Assembly: GCF_002217435.1 (NCBI RefSeq)
Contig: NZ_MUHF01000007.1
Coordinates: 190,713-254,712, forward strand
Direction of reading: 5' to 3'
From: Flavobacterium reichenbachii
Lineage (GTDB): Bacteria; Bacteroidota; Bacteroidia; Flavobacteriales; Flavobacteriaceae
DNA length: 64,000 bases
Each line of letters opens with the position of its first letter. The first letter of the stretch is position 1. The notes beneath the pieces are model-generated. The model was not told the origin of the DNA and did no database searches. It saw only the letters and a program-made list of their open reading frames with translations. Positions 25,029 to 33,629 of the stretch are shown in pieces. The translations under genes and the position numbers were made by a program.

Positions 25029-25484
25029 ATGGAAGACAATTCAGTTTTTGAAAACTTTGAGCTGCAACTCGATCAATCTGCAAAGGACTTTTTAAAAGAA
25101 ACAGCTAAATGGGCTTATTTCTTATCGATAATGGGATTTATCTTCATTGGCCTTATGGTCGTTATTGCAATTTTTGCAGGAACCATTTTTTCCACCTTGG
25201 GAGGAATGCAGGGAATGGGAGGCTTAACAGGTGGAATGGGCGGATTAATAGGAGTTTTTTACTTTATAATTGCTGTAGTTTATTTCTTTCCTATTTATTA
25301 TTTAAACAAGTTTGCAGTCAATGCTAAAAGAGCTTTTAGAGAAAATGATTCAGCAGCATTAACGAGCTCGTTCGAATATCTTAAATCGCATTATAAATTT
25401 ATAGGGATCTTAACCCTTTCTATTTTGATTTTATATGGTGTGGCTTTTATATTCTCAATTATAGGTCTTTTGTTTGCGAGGTAA
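25029..25484 (+). CDS. DUF5362-like membrane protein, paralogue of the 14051 gene
   Basis: The 151-residue protein has an acidic N-terminus (MEDNSVFENFELQLDQSAKD), three or four membrane segments and a central glycine- and methionine-rich stretch (GGMQGMGGLTGGMGGL, about residues 57-73) that the paralogue lacks. PIYYLNKFAVNAKRAF and FEYLKSHYKFIG match the conserved loop of the other copy. The function of the family is not known. It converges on a DUF4369 lipoprotein gene across a 62-bp palindrome. Confidence 0.7.
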   Translation: MEDNSVFENFELQLDQSAKDFLKETAKWAYFLSIMGFIFIGLMVVIAIFAGTIFSTLGGMQGMGGLTGGMGGLIGVFYFIIAVVYFFPIYYLNKFAVNAKRAFRENDSAALTSSFEYLKSHYKFIGILTLSILILYGVAFIFSIIGLLFAR

Positions 25485-25486
25485 GC

Positions 25487-25548
25487 ATTAGATTATCCAA
25501 AAAAAAATCGTCCTGAATTCAGGACGATTTTTTTTTGGATAATCTAAT
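25487..25548. terminator. 62-bp perfect palindrome, bidirectional terminator
   Basis: ATTAGATTATCC, nine A's, TCGTCCTGAA are followed by the exact inverse with nine T's, ending at 25548. There is no unpaired loop base and the centre is GAATTC. It begins two bases after one stop codon and ends three bases before the convergent one. TCGTCCTGAA/TTCAGGACGA plus T9 makes a strong terminator in both directions. Confidence 0.85.
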
Positions 25549-25551
25549 TAA

Positions 25552-26268
25552 TTATTTTGGCTGCTGCTGTTTAATATCAGCTACATATTTTGTCAGCTTT
25601 TTTCCGTAAAAAGATTTGGCTACTTTTGGTGTCATCGATTTCTGAATTGTATCCAGGAATTTTACGTTAATGTCGTAAATCTCTGCCAAAGCGATATAAG
25701 GCGCAATCTCATGATCTTTATTGTTCAGCGCAAAGTTTGTTGCGTACAAATACTTTCTCTTGATGTTTTTGTCTTGTTTTTCGTTAAGGCTGTCGATTGC
25801 TCTTTGATCTTGTCTTTTTATAGCTTTAAATCTAGGTTCCACTATAGAAAGGTTTTCGTCTATAAAACGAGAATTTATTTTTTGATATTCTTCATACAAT
25901 TCCTGGTTTTTAGATCCTGTAATTTTAGCACTAGAAATAAAATTGTCAAGGTTTGTCTCAATATTCAGGTTTCCTGGCTCTGCAAAAAACATAATGTTAT
26001 TGTCTAATGAATTTGATACACCACGATCTAAAAATAGATATAACATCTCTGGAGATTCTAATTTTACATCAGCTTCGAAAGCAGAATTTCCGTCTATTTT
26101 AATACTGTCAATAGCAACAAGTGCAGTGTCAACAACTCTTTGGATGTATAAAGTTCCGTTTTTTAATCCTTTTATATTCCCTGTAATATGTACACTGTCA
26201 GTAGATTCTTTTTTACTGCATGATGCTATTGTTACAAGAGTAAGAAAAGCAATAATTGATTTTTTCAT
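25552..26268 (-). CDS. DUF4369-domain lipoprotein
   Basis: The 238-residue protein has a lipoprotein signal with lipobox IASC and then a DUF4369 domain (about 25-120): VHITGNIKGLKNGTLYIQRV, DSIKIDGNSAFEADVKLESP and FAEPGNLNIETNLDNF. DUF4369 is usually fused to a thioredoxin/AhpC-TSA domain in Bacteroidota; here the protein ends after a charged helical region with no CxxC, so it is the stand-alone form. It is probably lipid-anchored in the periplasm. Function is unknown. Confidence 0.82.
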   Translation of the reverse strand: MKKSIIAFLTLVTIASCSKKESTDSVHITGNIKGLKNGTLYIQRVVDTALVAIDSIKIDGNSAFEADVKLESPEMLYLFLDRGVSNSLDNNIMFFAEPGNLNIETNLDNFISSAKITGSKNQELYEEYQKINSRFIDENLSIVEPRFKAIKRQDQRAIDSLNEKQDKNIKRKYLYATNFALNNKDHEIAPYIALAEIYDINVKFLDTIQKSMTPKVAKSFYGKKLTKYVADIKQQQPK

Positions 26269-26445
26269 TGGTTTTTAGATTTTGGTGCAAAATAAAGAAA
26301 ATAGTTTAAATCTAAAGAAGTTGAACTTTTATTTTATCAAAAATAAAAAACAGAATCTATTTCTAATTAAGACTGCTAAACAGCTGCCTAATGCAAACTT
26401 AAAATAATAGAGATCCCATTGATGAAAAAAAATTTACAGACAAAA

Positions 26446-26473
26446 AAATCCTGCAGGTATTCCTGCAGGATTT
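26446..26473 (-). terminator. htpG terminator
   Basis: AAATCCTGCAGG-TATT-CCTGCAGGATTT, a 12-bp perfect stem just beyond the htpG stop, with A-rich sequence beyond giving U's on the minus transcript. Confidence 0.75.
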
Positions 26474-26495
26474 ATAAAGTATTTCGAGAAAAAAC

Positions 26496-28379
26496 TTATT
26501 TGATCATTTCAAAACTTCTTTTTACAAAAGCAGTCAAAGCTTCACCTTTTAATAGGTTTTGCGATAATTTAGCTAAGTCCAAAGCTTGTTTTACCAAATG
26601 TTCCTGATGCGTTTTGTCTTCTGTATTTAAGATATTCGCCGCCAAATCTGAATTAGTATTTACTACCAAATTGTACATCTCTGGCATATTTCCCATTCCG
26701 AACATTCCACCGCCGCCAGATTGGCTCATTTCTTTCATTCTACGCATGAATTCTGGCTGCGTAATGATAAATGGTGCTGCCTGAGAATCCATTGCTTCTA
26801 GTTGTACACTGTAAGCTTTTGGAATATAAGCTTCTAATGAAGTTTTCAGCGTTTCTTTTTCTTCATCAGATAATTTAGAAATCGTGTTTTCGTCTTTTTT
26901 GATTAAATTATCAACATGATCAGAATCTACACGAACAAAAGTTACCTCTTTATTATCACCTTCAATTTTTTGAATCAAATGAGAGATAATCGGAGAATCT
27001 AAAAGCAGTACTTCGTATCCTTTTTCTTTAGCTGATTCAATATAAGAGTGCTGTGCATCTTTATTTCCTGCATAAAGAACAACCAGTTTTCCGTCTTTAT
27101 CGGTTTGGTTTTCTTTTAATTTTTCTTTTAGCTCTTCTAATGTAAAATAAGTATCATCTACTGTTGGGTATAATACAAACGCACCCGCTTTTTCGTAGAA
27201 TTTATCTTCAGAAAGCATTCCGTATTCTAAAACGATTTTAATGTCGTTCCATTTTGCTTCAAAATCAGCACGGTTTTCATTAAATAAAGCTTTTAGTTTA
27301 TCTGCTACTTTACGAGTAATATAATTAGAGATTTTCTTAACTGCTCCATCTGCTTGTAAACCAGAACGAGATACGTTTAACGGGATGTCTGGAGAATCAA
27401 TCACACCTTTTAACATTGTCAAAAACTCAGGTACAATTCCTTCTACGTTATCTGTAACGTAAACTTGGTTTTGGTATAATTGAATTTTATCTTTCTGAAT
27501 CTGCATATCCGTTCCCAGTTTCGGGAAATACAAAATACCAGTTAAGTTAAACGGATAATCTACATTTAAATGAATGTTGAACAACGGCTCCTCAAACTGC
27601 ATCGGGTACAATTCTCTGTAGAAATTTTTATAATCTTCGTCAGATAATTCAGTTGGCTGTTTTGTCCACGCTGGGTTTGGGTTGTTGATGATATTGTCAA
27701 CTTCAAAAGTTTCATTTACATAATCTTCTGGAGCATCTTCTGGTTTAGGAAGCGTTTCAGTTCTAGTTCCAAACTTAATCGGAATTGGCATGAACTTGTT
27801 GTACTTATTCAATAACCCGCTGATTTTAGAATCTTCTAAAAATTCAAGAGAGTCTTCGGCAACATGAAGAATGATTTCCGTACCACGTGAAGTTTTGTCA
27901 GCTTGTTCTAAAGTAAACTCAGGACTTCCGTCGCAAGTCCAGTGTGCAGCTGGTTCGTCTTTGTATGATTTTGTAATAATTTCTACTTTTTCTGCAACCA
28001 TAAAAGCAGAATAAAAACCAAGACCAAAATGACCGATAATTCCAGAATCTTTAGCAGAATCTTTGTATTTATCAAGGAATTCCTCAGCTCCTGAAAAAGC
28101 TACCTGATTGATGTATTTTTCTACTTCGTCAGCAGTCATACCTAGACCCTGATCTATAATGTGAATTTTTTTTCCTTCTTTATCAACTTTGATTTCGATA
28201 ACCGGATTGCCATATTCAACTTTAGCTTCGCCAATGCTAATTAGGTGTTTTAATTTTAAAGTAGCATCAGTTCCGTTAGAAACCAGCTCACGCAAAAAGA
28301 TTTCGTGATCGCTGTATAAGAACTTTTTGATTAAGGGAAAGATGTTTTCTACCGAAACATTAATTTTACCTGTTGTCAT
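26496..28379 (-). CDS. htpG: Molecular chaperone HtpG (Hsp90)
   Basis: The 627-residue cytosolic chaperone shows the GHKL ATPase of Hsp90: FLRELVSNGTDATLKL, IIDQGLGMTADEVEKYINQ, HFGLGFYSAFMVA and SRGTEI. The middle domain has LYPMQFEEPLFNIHLNVDYPF and PLNVSRSGLQ, with the catalytic arginine region. The C-terminal dimerisation part is normal, with a short Gly-Met-rich insert (SGGGGMFGMGNMPEM) common in Bacteroidota. It is transcribed alone. Heat-shock control is likely by family, but no operator is evident. Confidence 0.97.
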   Translation of the reverse strand: MTTGKINVSVENIFPLIKKFLYSDHEIFLRELVSNGTDATLKLKHLISIGEAKVEYGNPVIEIKVDKEGKKIHIIDQGLGMTADEVEKYINQVAFSGAEEFLDKYKDSAKDSGIIGHFGLGFYSAFMVAEKVEIITKSYKDEPAAHWTCDGSPEFTLEQADKTSRGTEIILHVAEDSLEFLEDSKISGLLNKYNKFMPIPIKFGTRTETLPKPEDAPEDYVNETFEVDNIINNPNPAWTKQPTELSDEDYKNFYRELYPMQFEEPLFNIHLNVDYPFNLTGILYFPKLGTDMQIQKDKIQLYQNQVYVTDNVEGIVPEFLTMLKGVIDSPDIPLNVSRSGLQADGAVKKISNYITRKVADKLKALFNENRADFEAKWNDIKIVLEYGMLSEDKFYEKAGAFVLYPTVDDTYFTLEELKEKLKENQTDKDGKLVVLYAGNKDAQHSYIESAKEKGYEVLLLDSPIISHLIQKIEGDNKEVTFVRVDSDHVDNLIKKDENTISKLSDEEKETLKTSLEAYIPKAYSVQLEAMDSQAAPFIITQPEFMRRMKEMSQSGGGGMFGMGNMPEMYNLVVNTNSDLAANILNTEDKTHQEHLVKQALDLAKLSQNLLKGEALTAFVKRSFEMIK

Positions 28380-28523
28380 ATTTTTTTTATTTTTTAGTTT
28401 AATACAATGATTTTCATTTGTTCAAATAGAATACCAATTGTTTTTTGGGTGACAAAATGTCGGAAGTGTTAATTCTGAAAGAAAATAATAAGATTCTAAA
28501 ACCAAAGATATTCCTATGAATCG

Positions 28524-28531
28524 TATATTTG
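28524..28531 (+). promoter_or_regulatory. -7 box for the 28.6 kb lipoprotein genes
   Basis: TATATTTG is an exact TAnnTTTG match 52 bases ahead of the first ATG; no exact TTG at -33. Confidence 0.45.
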
Positions 28532-28583
28532 TGGTATAATAATTGTTAAACGTGTAAGTATTAACTTAAAAAAAATGTATAAA

Positions 28584-29084
28584 ATGAAGAAAGTAATTTT
28601 CATTTGCTTGATTGCCACGATGTTTTTTGCGTGTAAATCAGCTTCGTCTTCAAATGCTTCAACAGAACCAACTTTGTCAAAAAAATTGGACAGACCTACT
28701 CAAGTAGCGATCAAAGGAAACTGGGTTCTTACTAATGTTACATATCCGGGTTCTGATTATATCAAAGTAAATTCATTTGATCTTGCCGATTCAAAATGTT
28801 TTATTGGCAGCACTTGGAACTTTATCTCAAACAATAATAAAGGAACAATGTCTCTAACCTCTTCAAGCTGTACTAGCTTTTCTTCGCCGATTGTATGGAG
28901 TATCAACAATCAAGGCTTATTTGTGCTGAAAATTCTTGATGCTGGTGTAAAAGCAAAAAAAGTAAGAGATGGTTATTTACTTAAAGTGGCCGGATTGACT
29001 GAAAATTCATTTCAGTTGGTTGATAACATTAATGTTGGCGGACAAACTAAAGATGTAACGTACCAATTTCAAAGAGCTAATTAA
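28584..29084 (+). CDS. Lipocalin-like lipoprotein, function unknown
   Basis: I start at MKKVIFICLIATMFFACKS, which gives a 17-residue lipoprotein signal with lipobox FFAC; an ATG nine bases upstream is also possible. The 166-residue product then has GNWVLTNVTYPGSDYIKVN and an SSCTS turn, then the strands of a small barrel ending VTYQFQRAN; the G-x-W opening and size suggest a lipocalin-like fold. It is followed 18 bases later by an OmpA-like lipoprotein, probably in one operon, so a role at the outer membrane or peptidoglycan is plausible. Confidence 0.7.
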   Translation: MKKVIFICLIATMFFACKSASSSNASTEPTLSKKLDRPTQVAIKGNWVLTNVTYPGSDYIKVNSFDLADSKCFIGSTWNFISNNNKGTMSLTSSSCTSFSSPIVWSINNQGLFVLKILDAGVKAKKVRDGYLLKVAGLTENSFQLVDNINVGGQTKDVTYQFQRAN

Positions 29085-29102
29085 TATTAAAAAGAATAAA
29101 AA

Positions 29103-29798
29103 ATGAAAAAGATAACAGTTTTAGGTTTAAGTAGTTTACTTGTATTGGTTAGTTTTTTTACAAGCTGCGAATCAGTAAAAAATTCTAATAACACGCAAAG
29201 AGGAGCTGGAATCGGTGTTGTTGCCGGAGGTGTAATTGGTGCTGTTTTAGGTAATAACTTAGGAAAAGGCGGAAACGCTGCTTTGGGAGCTGCAATTGGA
29301 GCTGCTGTAGGTGGTGGAACCGGAGCCCTGATCGGAAATAAAATGGATAAACAAGCTCGTGAAATTGATCAGGCATTGCCAGGTGCAGCGGTTGAAAGAG
29401 TTGGAGAAGGTATTCACTTAACTCTAAACGAAAATGCAGTACGTTTTGACACTAATAAATCAACATTGACAAGTCAGGCAAAAGCAAACTTGGATAAACT
29501 GGTTCCTGTATTTAATGAATATGGTGATACTGATATCGAAATTTTTGGATATACAGATAATACCGGAAAAGCAGAATATAACTTAACATTGTCAGGACAA
29601 AGAGCAGCTTCTGTAAAATCATATTTAGTTTCTAAAGGATTAAAAACAAGCAGATTCAAAACTTCAGGTTTAGGAATTGCAGATCCTATTGCTACAAATG
29701 ATACTCCAGAAGGAAGAACTCAAAACCGTCGTGTTGAATTTGCTATTACTGCAAATGACAAAATGGTTAATGATGCTAAGGCTGAGTCAGGAAAATAA
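29103..29798 (+). CDS. OmpA-family lipoprotein with glycine-zipper domain
   Basis: The 231-residue protein has a lipobox (FFTSC), a glycine zipper (about 38-83, GVVAGGVIGAVLGNNLG and GAAIGAAVGGGTGALIGN) and a C-terminal OmpA domain (about 105-222) with VRFDTNKSTLTSQAKANLDKL, IFGYTDNTGKAEYNL and RTQNRRVEFAI. The Asp and Arg that bind diaminopimelate of peptidoglycan are in place. It likely tethers the outer membrane to the wall, like Pal or YiaD. It sits downstream of the lipocalin-like lipoprotein. Confidence 0.9.
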   Translation: MKKITVLGLSSLLVLVSFFTSCESVKNSNNTQRGAGIGVVAGGVIGAVLGNNLGKGGNAALGAAIGAAVGGGTGALIGNKMDKQAREIDQALPGAAVERVGEGIHLTLNENAVRFDTNKSTLTSQAKANLDKLVPVFNEYGDTDIEIFGYTDNTGKAEYNLTLSGQRAASVKSYLVSKGLKTSRFKTSGLGIADPIATNDTPEGRTQNRRVEFAITANDKMVNDAKAESGK

Positions 29799-29819
29799 TT
29801 CCTATACAATATAATTCAT

Positions 29820-29853
29820 AAAAAGCTGTTCGTAATGAACAGCTTTTTTTTTT
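29820..29853 (+). terminator. terminator after the OmpA-like gene
   Basis: AAAAGCTGTTC-GTAAT-GAACAGCTTTT and a long T-run. Its T-run overlaps the -33 TTTG of the next promoter. Confidence 0.85.
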
Positions 29854-29882
29854 GACATTAGAAATTAAACATTGTAAATTTG
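29851..29882 (+). promoter_or_regulatory. promoter of the orphan ABC ATPase
   Basis: TTTG at 29851-29854, 20-base spacer, TAAATTTG at 29875-29882. The ATG at 29901 leaves a short leader. Confidence 0.6.
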
Positions 29883-29900
29883 AACTCTCAATAATAACTC

Positions 29901-30851
29901 ATGCTTGACATTCAAAATATATCTTTTTCGTATACCGAAAAACCGGTTATCAAAAACATTTCTTTTACAATAGAAAAAGGTCAGAATATTGCAATAATTG
30001 GCGAAAGCGGGTGCGGAAAAAGTACTTTGCTAAAACTTATTTATGGCTTATATGATTTAGATGAAGGAGCGATTTCTTATGAAGATAAACCTGTTTTAGG
30101 TCCAAAATATAATCTTATTCCCGGAATGCCTTATATGAAATATCTGGCGCAGGATTTTGATTTGGCTCCTTATGAGACTGTGGCAGAAAATGTTGGAAAA
30201 TTTCTTTCTAATGGTTTTGCTAATATGAAAAAACTCCGCGTTCAGGAACTGCTTGAAATGGTAGAAATGGAACAGTTTTCTAATGTTCAGGCTAAATTTT
30301 TATCTGGCGGACAGCAGCAAAGAGTTGCGCTGGTACGAGTTTTGGCATTAGAGCCCGAAGTGATTTTGCTCGATGAACCTTTTAGCCAGATTGATGCTTT
30401 TCGTAAAAATGCTTTACGAAGAAATCTATTTAGATACTTAAAACAAAAAGGAATTACCTGCATAATTGCAACACACGATAGTACAGATGCTTTGTCTTTT
30501 GCAGATGAGGCTGTCGTAATGCGAAACGGAGAAGTTATCGTTAAAGGTGATCCGAATAAAATATATGAAGATCCAGAAACAAAATACGTTGCATCGTTGT
30601 TTGGAGAAGTAAATGAAATTGCTACTCATTTATTGCTGTCATATGAAGATGAATCGCATAAAACGCTGGTGTATCCGCATCAGTTTAAAATGGTTTCAGA
30701 ATCTAAACTGCCGGTTAAAATTAGAAGAACCTATTTTAGAGGAAGTCATTATTTAATAGAAGCCGTTTATAAAAAGCAGCTGATTTTCTTTGAAAGTGAA
30801 ATAGATCTGCCTCTTGAACAGGAAGTTTTTCTCGGTTTAAATTATTTATAA
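29901..30851 (+). CDS. ABC transporter ATP-binding protein, PotA/spermidine-putrescine-like
   Basis: The 316-residue ATPase has Walker A GESGCGKST, Q-loop AQDFDLAPYET, signature LSGGQQQRVALVR, Walker B VILLDEPFSQID, and switch CIIATHDSTDAL. About 75 residues follow the ATPase core (HQFKMVSESKLPVKIRRTYF), a TOBE-like regulatory domain as in PotA and sugar importers. No permease or binding protein lies next to it, so the partner is unknown. It is monocistronic with a strong terminator on each side. Confidence 0.85.
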   Translation: MLDIQNISFSYTEKPVIKNISFTIEKGQNIAIIGESGCGKSTLLKLIYGLYDLDEGAISYEDKPVLGPKYNLIPGMPYMKYLAQDFDLAPYETVAENVGKFLSNGFANMKKLRVQELLEMVEMEQFSNVQAKFLSGGQQQRVALVRVLALEPEVILLDEPFSQIDAFRKNALRRNLFRYLKQKGITCIIATHDSTDALSFADEAVVMRNGEVIVKGDPNKIYEDPETKYVASLFGEVNEIATHLLLSYEDESHKTLVYPHQFKMVSESKLPVKIRRTYFRGSHYLIEAVYKKQLIFFESEIDLPLEQEVFLGLNYL

Positions 30852-30886
30852 TGAGAAAATGGAGTCCATTAGATAATCTCTGATTT

Positions 30887-30938
30887 TAAAACAACAAGCC
30901 CGACAAATTTTAAAAACTTGTCGGGCTTGTTGTTTTTA
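30887..30938. terminator. bidirectional terminator
   Basis: AACAACAAGCCCGACAA and TTGTCGGGCTTGTTGTT form a 17-bp stem with T's on one side and A's on the other, between the ABC ATPase and the convergent S9 peptidase. Confidence 0.85.
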
Positions 30939-30953
30939 TGGATAACTAAAAAA

Positions 30954-33365
30954 TTAGTTTTTCAAATATTTTTCTAAGAATTGATCTTGCTCCCAAAGCA
31001 GGTGCAAAATGTTTTCTTTTGCAACATATCCGTGAGCTTCTTTCGGCAGGATAACCATTCTTACAGGAGCTCCTAAACCTTTTAAAGCCTGAAAATAACG
31101 TTCGGTCTGCAAAGTAAAAGTTCCAGGATTATTGTCTGCCTCACCATGAACTAATAAAAGTGGTGTTTTCATTTTATCAGCATTCATAAAAGGAGACATT
31201 GTATTATAAACCTGAGGAACTTCCCAATAATTGCGTTGTTCAGTCTGAAATCCGAATGGAGTTAAAGTTCTGTTGTATGCGCCGCTTCGTGCAATTCCAC
31301 AAGCAAAAAGATTAGAATGTGTCAATAAATTAGCCGTCATAAAAGCACCATAAGAATGTCCTCCAACTGCCACTTTTTTACGATTTATATATCCTAAAGC
31401 ATCAACTGCGTTTATAGCAGCTTCGGCATTGTCAACCAGCTGTGTAATAAAATTGTCATTTGGTTCTGTTGTACCTTCACCAATAATTGGAAACGCAGCA
31501 TCATCTAAAACAACATAACCTTTAGTTACCCAGTACACAAAAGATCCATAATAAGGAAAAGTGAATTCGTTTGAATTTTGAGTCGACTGCCCGGCACTGT
31601 TTTTATCTTTATATTCTGCTGGATAAGCCCAGATTAACAAAGGCAGTTTTTCTTTCTTTACTTTGTCATAACCTGCAGGTAAGTACAAGGTTCCTGATAA
31701 TTCAACTCCGTCTTTACGTTTGTATTTAATGACTTCCTTGCTTACATTTTTAATGCTTTCAAATGGGTTTTTAAAATCTGTAATAGCCGTCAGACTATTT
31801 TGTTTTTTAATATTTCTAAAGTAATAATTCGGATATTCACTTTTGGATTGAATTTGAACTAAAACTTTACCAGATTTAATATCGTCAATTTCTATTAAGT
31901 CCTCTTTTTTATCTTTGTAAGGAGAAGTGTAAAGACGTTTGTTTTTTAAAGTTTTAATATTGAATTCATCAATAAAAGGAAATTGCCCGTCTTTTGTATA
32001 TCCTTCTCCAATACGATACGCATTATCTTTTTCTAATGTTAAAACATATTTGTTGAACTCATTTTTCTTGGTAGCAAATGCACCAGGATCAGAATATACA
32101 TCTTGTGCGTTTCGGTCTGTAATAACTTTTGCTTCCTGACCCGGAGTCGAAGGGTTTATTAAATACGTTTTTGTGTTACGAGTGTCGTACCATTGATCAG
32201 AAACAACAGCAACATTATCATTACCCCAAGTAATATCGTCAAAACGCTGTGGTAATTTTACCAGCGAAACGGCATTGTCTGTAAAAGGCGCATTCCATAA
32301 AAATACTTCATCTCTAAAAGCAGTTTTGTTTGCAGGATCTCCCTCGTCTAAAGCAACAACATAAGATAAAACGGCTGGTTTGTCGTTTCTCCAGGCCATT
32401 TCTCTTTTTCCTTTTCTAACTGCCATAAAACCTTTAGGGATAATTTCGTTCAGAGGTACTTCATTAACAGTTTTGATCTCTTTTCCTCTTATATCGTAAA
32501 CAATAGTTTTAGACGGAAATCTGTACAAAGGCACCACATAAGAAAATGGTTTTTGAATTGTTGTCAGCATGATGTAATTTCCGTCAGGCGAAATTTTTTC
32601 TCCGGCAAACATCGCAGCTTCCTTAAATAAAACAGCATTTCCGTTAAGACTTACTTTGTATAATTCAGAAGTGATAATGTTTTCAAAATTCACTTCGTCA
32701 TTTTTGTTTTTCAGCATATCTGGATAAGTTCTGTTTTGAGATTTTTCTCCAGAAGCGTTAGAAATGATTGGTCCCGTTGGTAAATCCTTTTTAGAATCTA
32801 ATAATGGTTTTCTGTCTTTTGGCAGCATTTTTACCAATATCGTTTCGTTATCCGGAAGCCAGCTAAACGGATTTCCCAGATTTGCATTTACATTTGCTCC
32901 AGTCAATTTTACAGCTGCAGCGGTAGTAATATCTATAACCCAAAGTTCTACTCCGGAATTTGTGGTATTAGAAAACAAGATTTTCTTGTCGTTTGGAGAC
33001 CAGAGTATATTGCTGATTTTAGGATTAGCCGGTAAACCAGAAACTTGTGTTTCGGTCTTACTATTTATTTTTTTTAATTTTAGATTAGTATTATAAGTTA
33101 CTGTACTTGCAATATTTGTAATCGGATTAATCCTTAAACCTCCCAATCGAAGTTCTTCCTGATTTAAATCGTCTAATGTTTTATAAGTATTACGATACAT
33201 TAGAAGCATGTTTTCATTTTTTGTATCAGTAGAAACTGTAGGAGCCCTTTCGAAATCGGCTAAATCTAATATAGATTTTGATGGTTTTTGGTAACTTAAA
33301 TTTTCTTGCGCAAGGGCAAAAAAACCAAAATTTAAAAATAAAAATAGAGTAATTTTTAATTTCAT
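30954..33365 (-). CDS. Secreted prolyl-oligopeptidase family (S9) peptidase
   Basis: The 803-residue protein has a signal peptide (about 1-19, FALAQ), an N-terminal beta-propeller region (about 60-520; note LWSPNDKKILFSNT) and a C-terminal alpha/beta-hydrolase. The triad is S671 in GGHSYGAF, D744 in VHGEADNNP and H778 in KEAHGYV. The S9 family cleaves short peptides; this longer form with its 'GIARSGAYNRT' loop resembles secreted glutamyl-endopeptidase-like members of Bacteroidota. It is probably periplasmic. It is transcribed alone. Confidence 0.9.
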   Translation of the reverse strand: MKLKITLFLFLNFGFFALAQENLSYQKPSKSILDLADFERAPTVSTDTKNENMLLMYRNTYKTLDDLNQEELRLGGLRINPITNIASTVTYNTNLKLKKINSKTETQVSGLPANPKISNILWSPNDKKILFSNTTNSGVELWVIDITTAAAVKLTGANVNANLGNPFSWLPDNETILVKMLPKDRKPLLDSKKDLPTGPIISNASGEKSQNRTYPDMLKNKNDEVNFENIITSELYKVSLNGNAVLFKEAAMFAGEKISPDGNYIMLTTIQKPFSYVVPLYRFPSKTIVYDIRGKEIKTVNEVPLNEIIPKGFMAVRKGKREMAWRNDKPAVLSYVVALDEGDPANKTAFRDEVFLWNAPFTDNAVSLVKLPQRFDDITWGNDNVAVVSDQWYDTRNTKTYLINPSTPGQEAKVITDRNAQDVYSDPGAFATKKNEFNKYVLTLEKDNAYRIGEGYTKDGQFPFIDEFNIKTLKNKRLYTSPYKDKKEDLIEIDDIKSGKVLVQIQSKSEYPNYYFRNIKKQNSLTAITDFKNPFESIKNVSKEVIKYKRKDGVELSGTLYLPAGYDKVKKEKLPLLIWAYPAEYKDKNSAGQSTQNSNEFTFPYYGSFVYWVTKGYVVLDDAAFPIIGEGTTEPNDNFITQLVDNAEAAINAVDALGYINRKKVAVGGHSYGAFMTANLLTHSNLFACGIARSGAYNRTLTPFGFQTEQRNYWEVPQVYNTMSPFMNADKMKTPLLLVHGEADNNPGTFTLQTERYFQALKGLGAPVRMVILPKEAHGYVAKENILHLLWEQDQFLEKYLKN

Positions 33366-33589
33366 AATTTGAATTTTATGGGTTTAAAAAGAGGTATTAT
33401 TAAATGTTTGTCTAAAGTACTTTACTCTTGTTACATTTTATCTCATTAATTTAATTTTTTTTAGGTTTTTGATGGATTAACTGATTTTTCAGAATTTAAA
33501 ATCATTCAATAGGAAGTATTATTGAAGTATAATAAATTGATAATTACGAAAAAAATAGTAATTTGTACACTTATATTTTAAACTATACC

Positions 33590-33597
33590 TAAATTTG
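33590..33597 (+). promoter_or_regulatory. -7 box for the FabH-type gene
   Basis: TAAATTTG matches TAnnTTTG, 32 bases before the ATG. A TTTG at 33562 is too far (24 bases) for the usual spacing. Confidence 0.35.
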
Positions 33598-33629
33598 TAT
33601 TCCAATTTTAATTAATAATAAAAAACAGT

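Noticed and set aside
32764..33096. Plus-strand 110-residue frame opposite the S9 peptidase
   Set aside because: Lies wholly within a well-supported gene on the other strand, with no independent signals.
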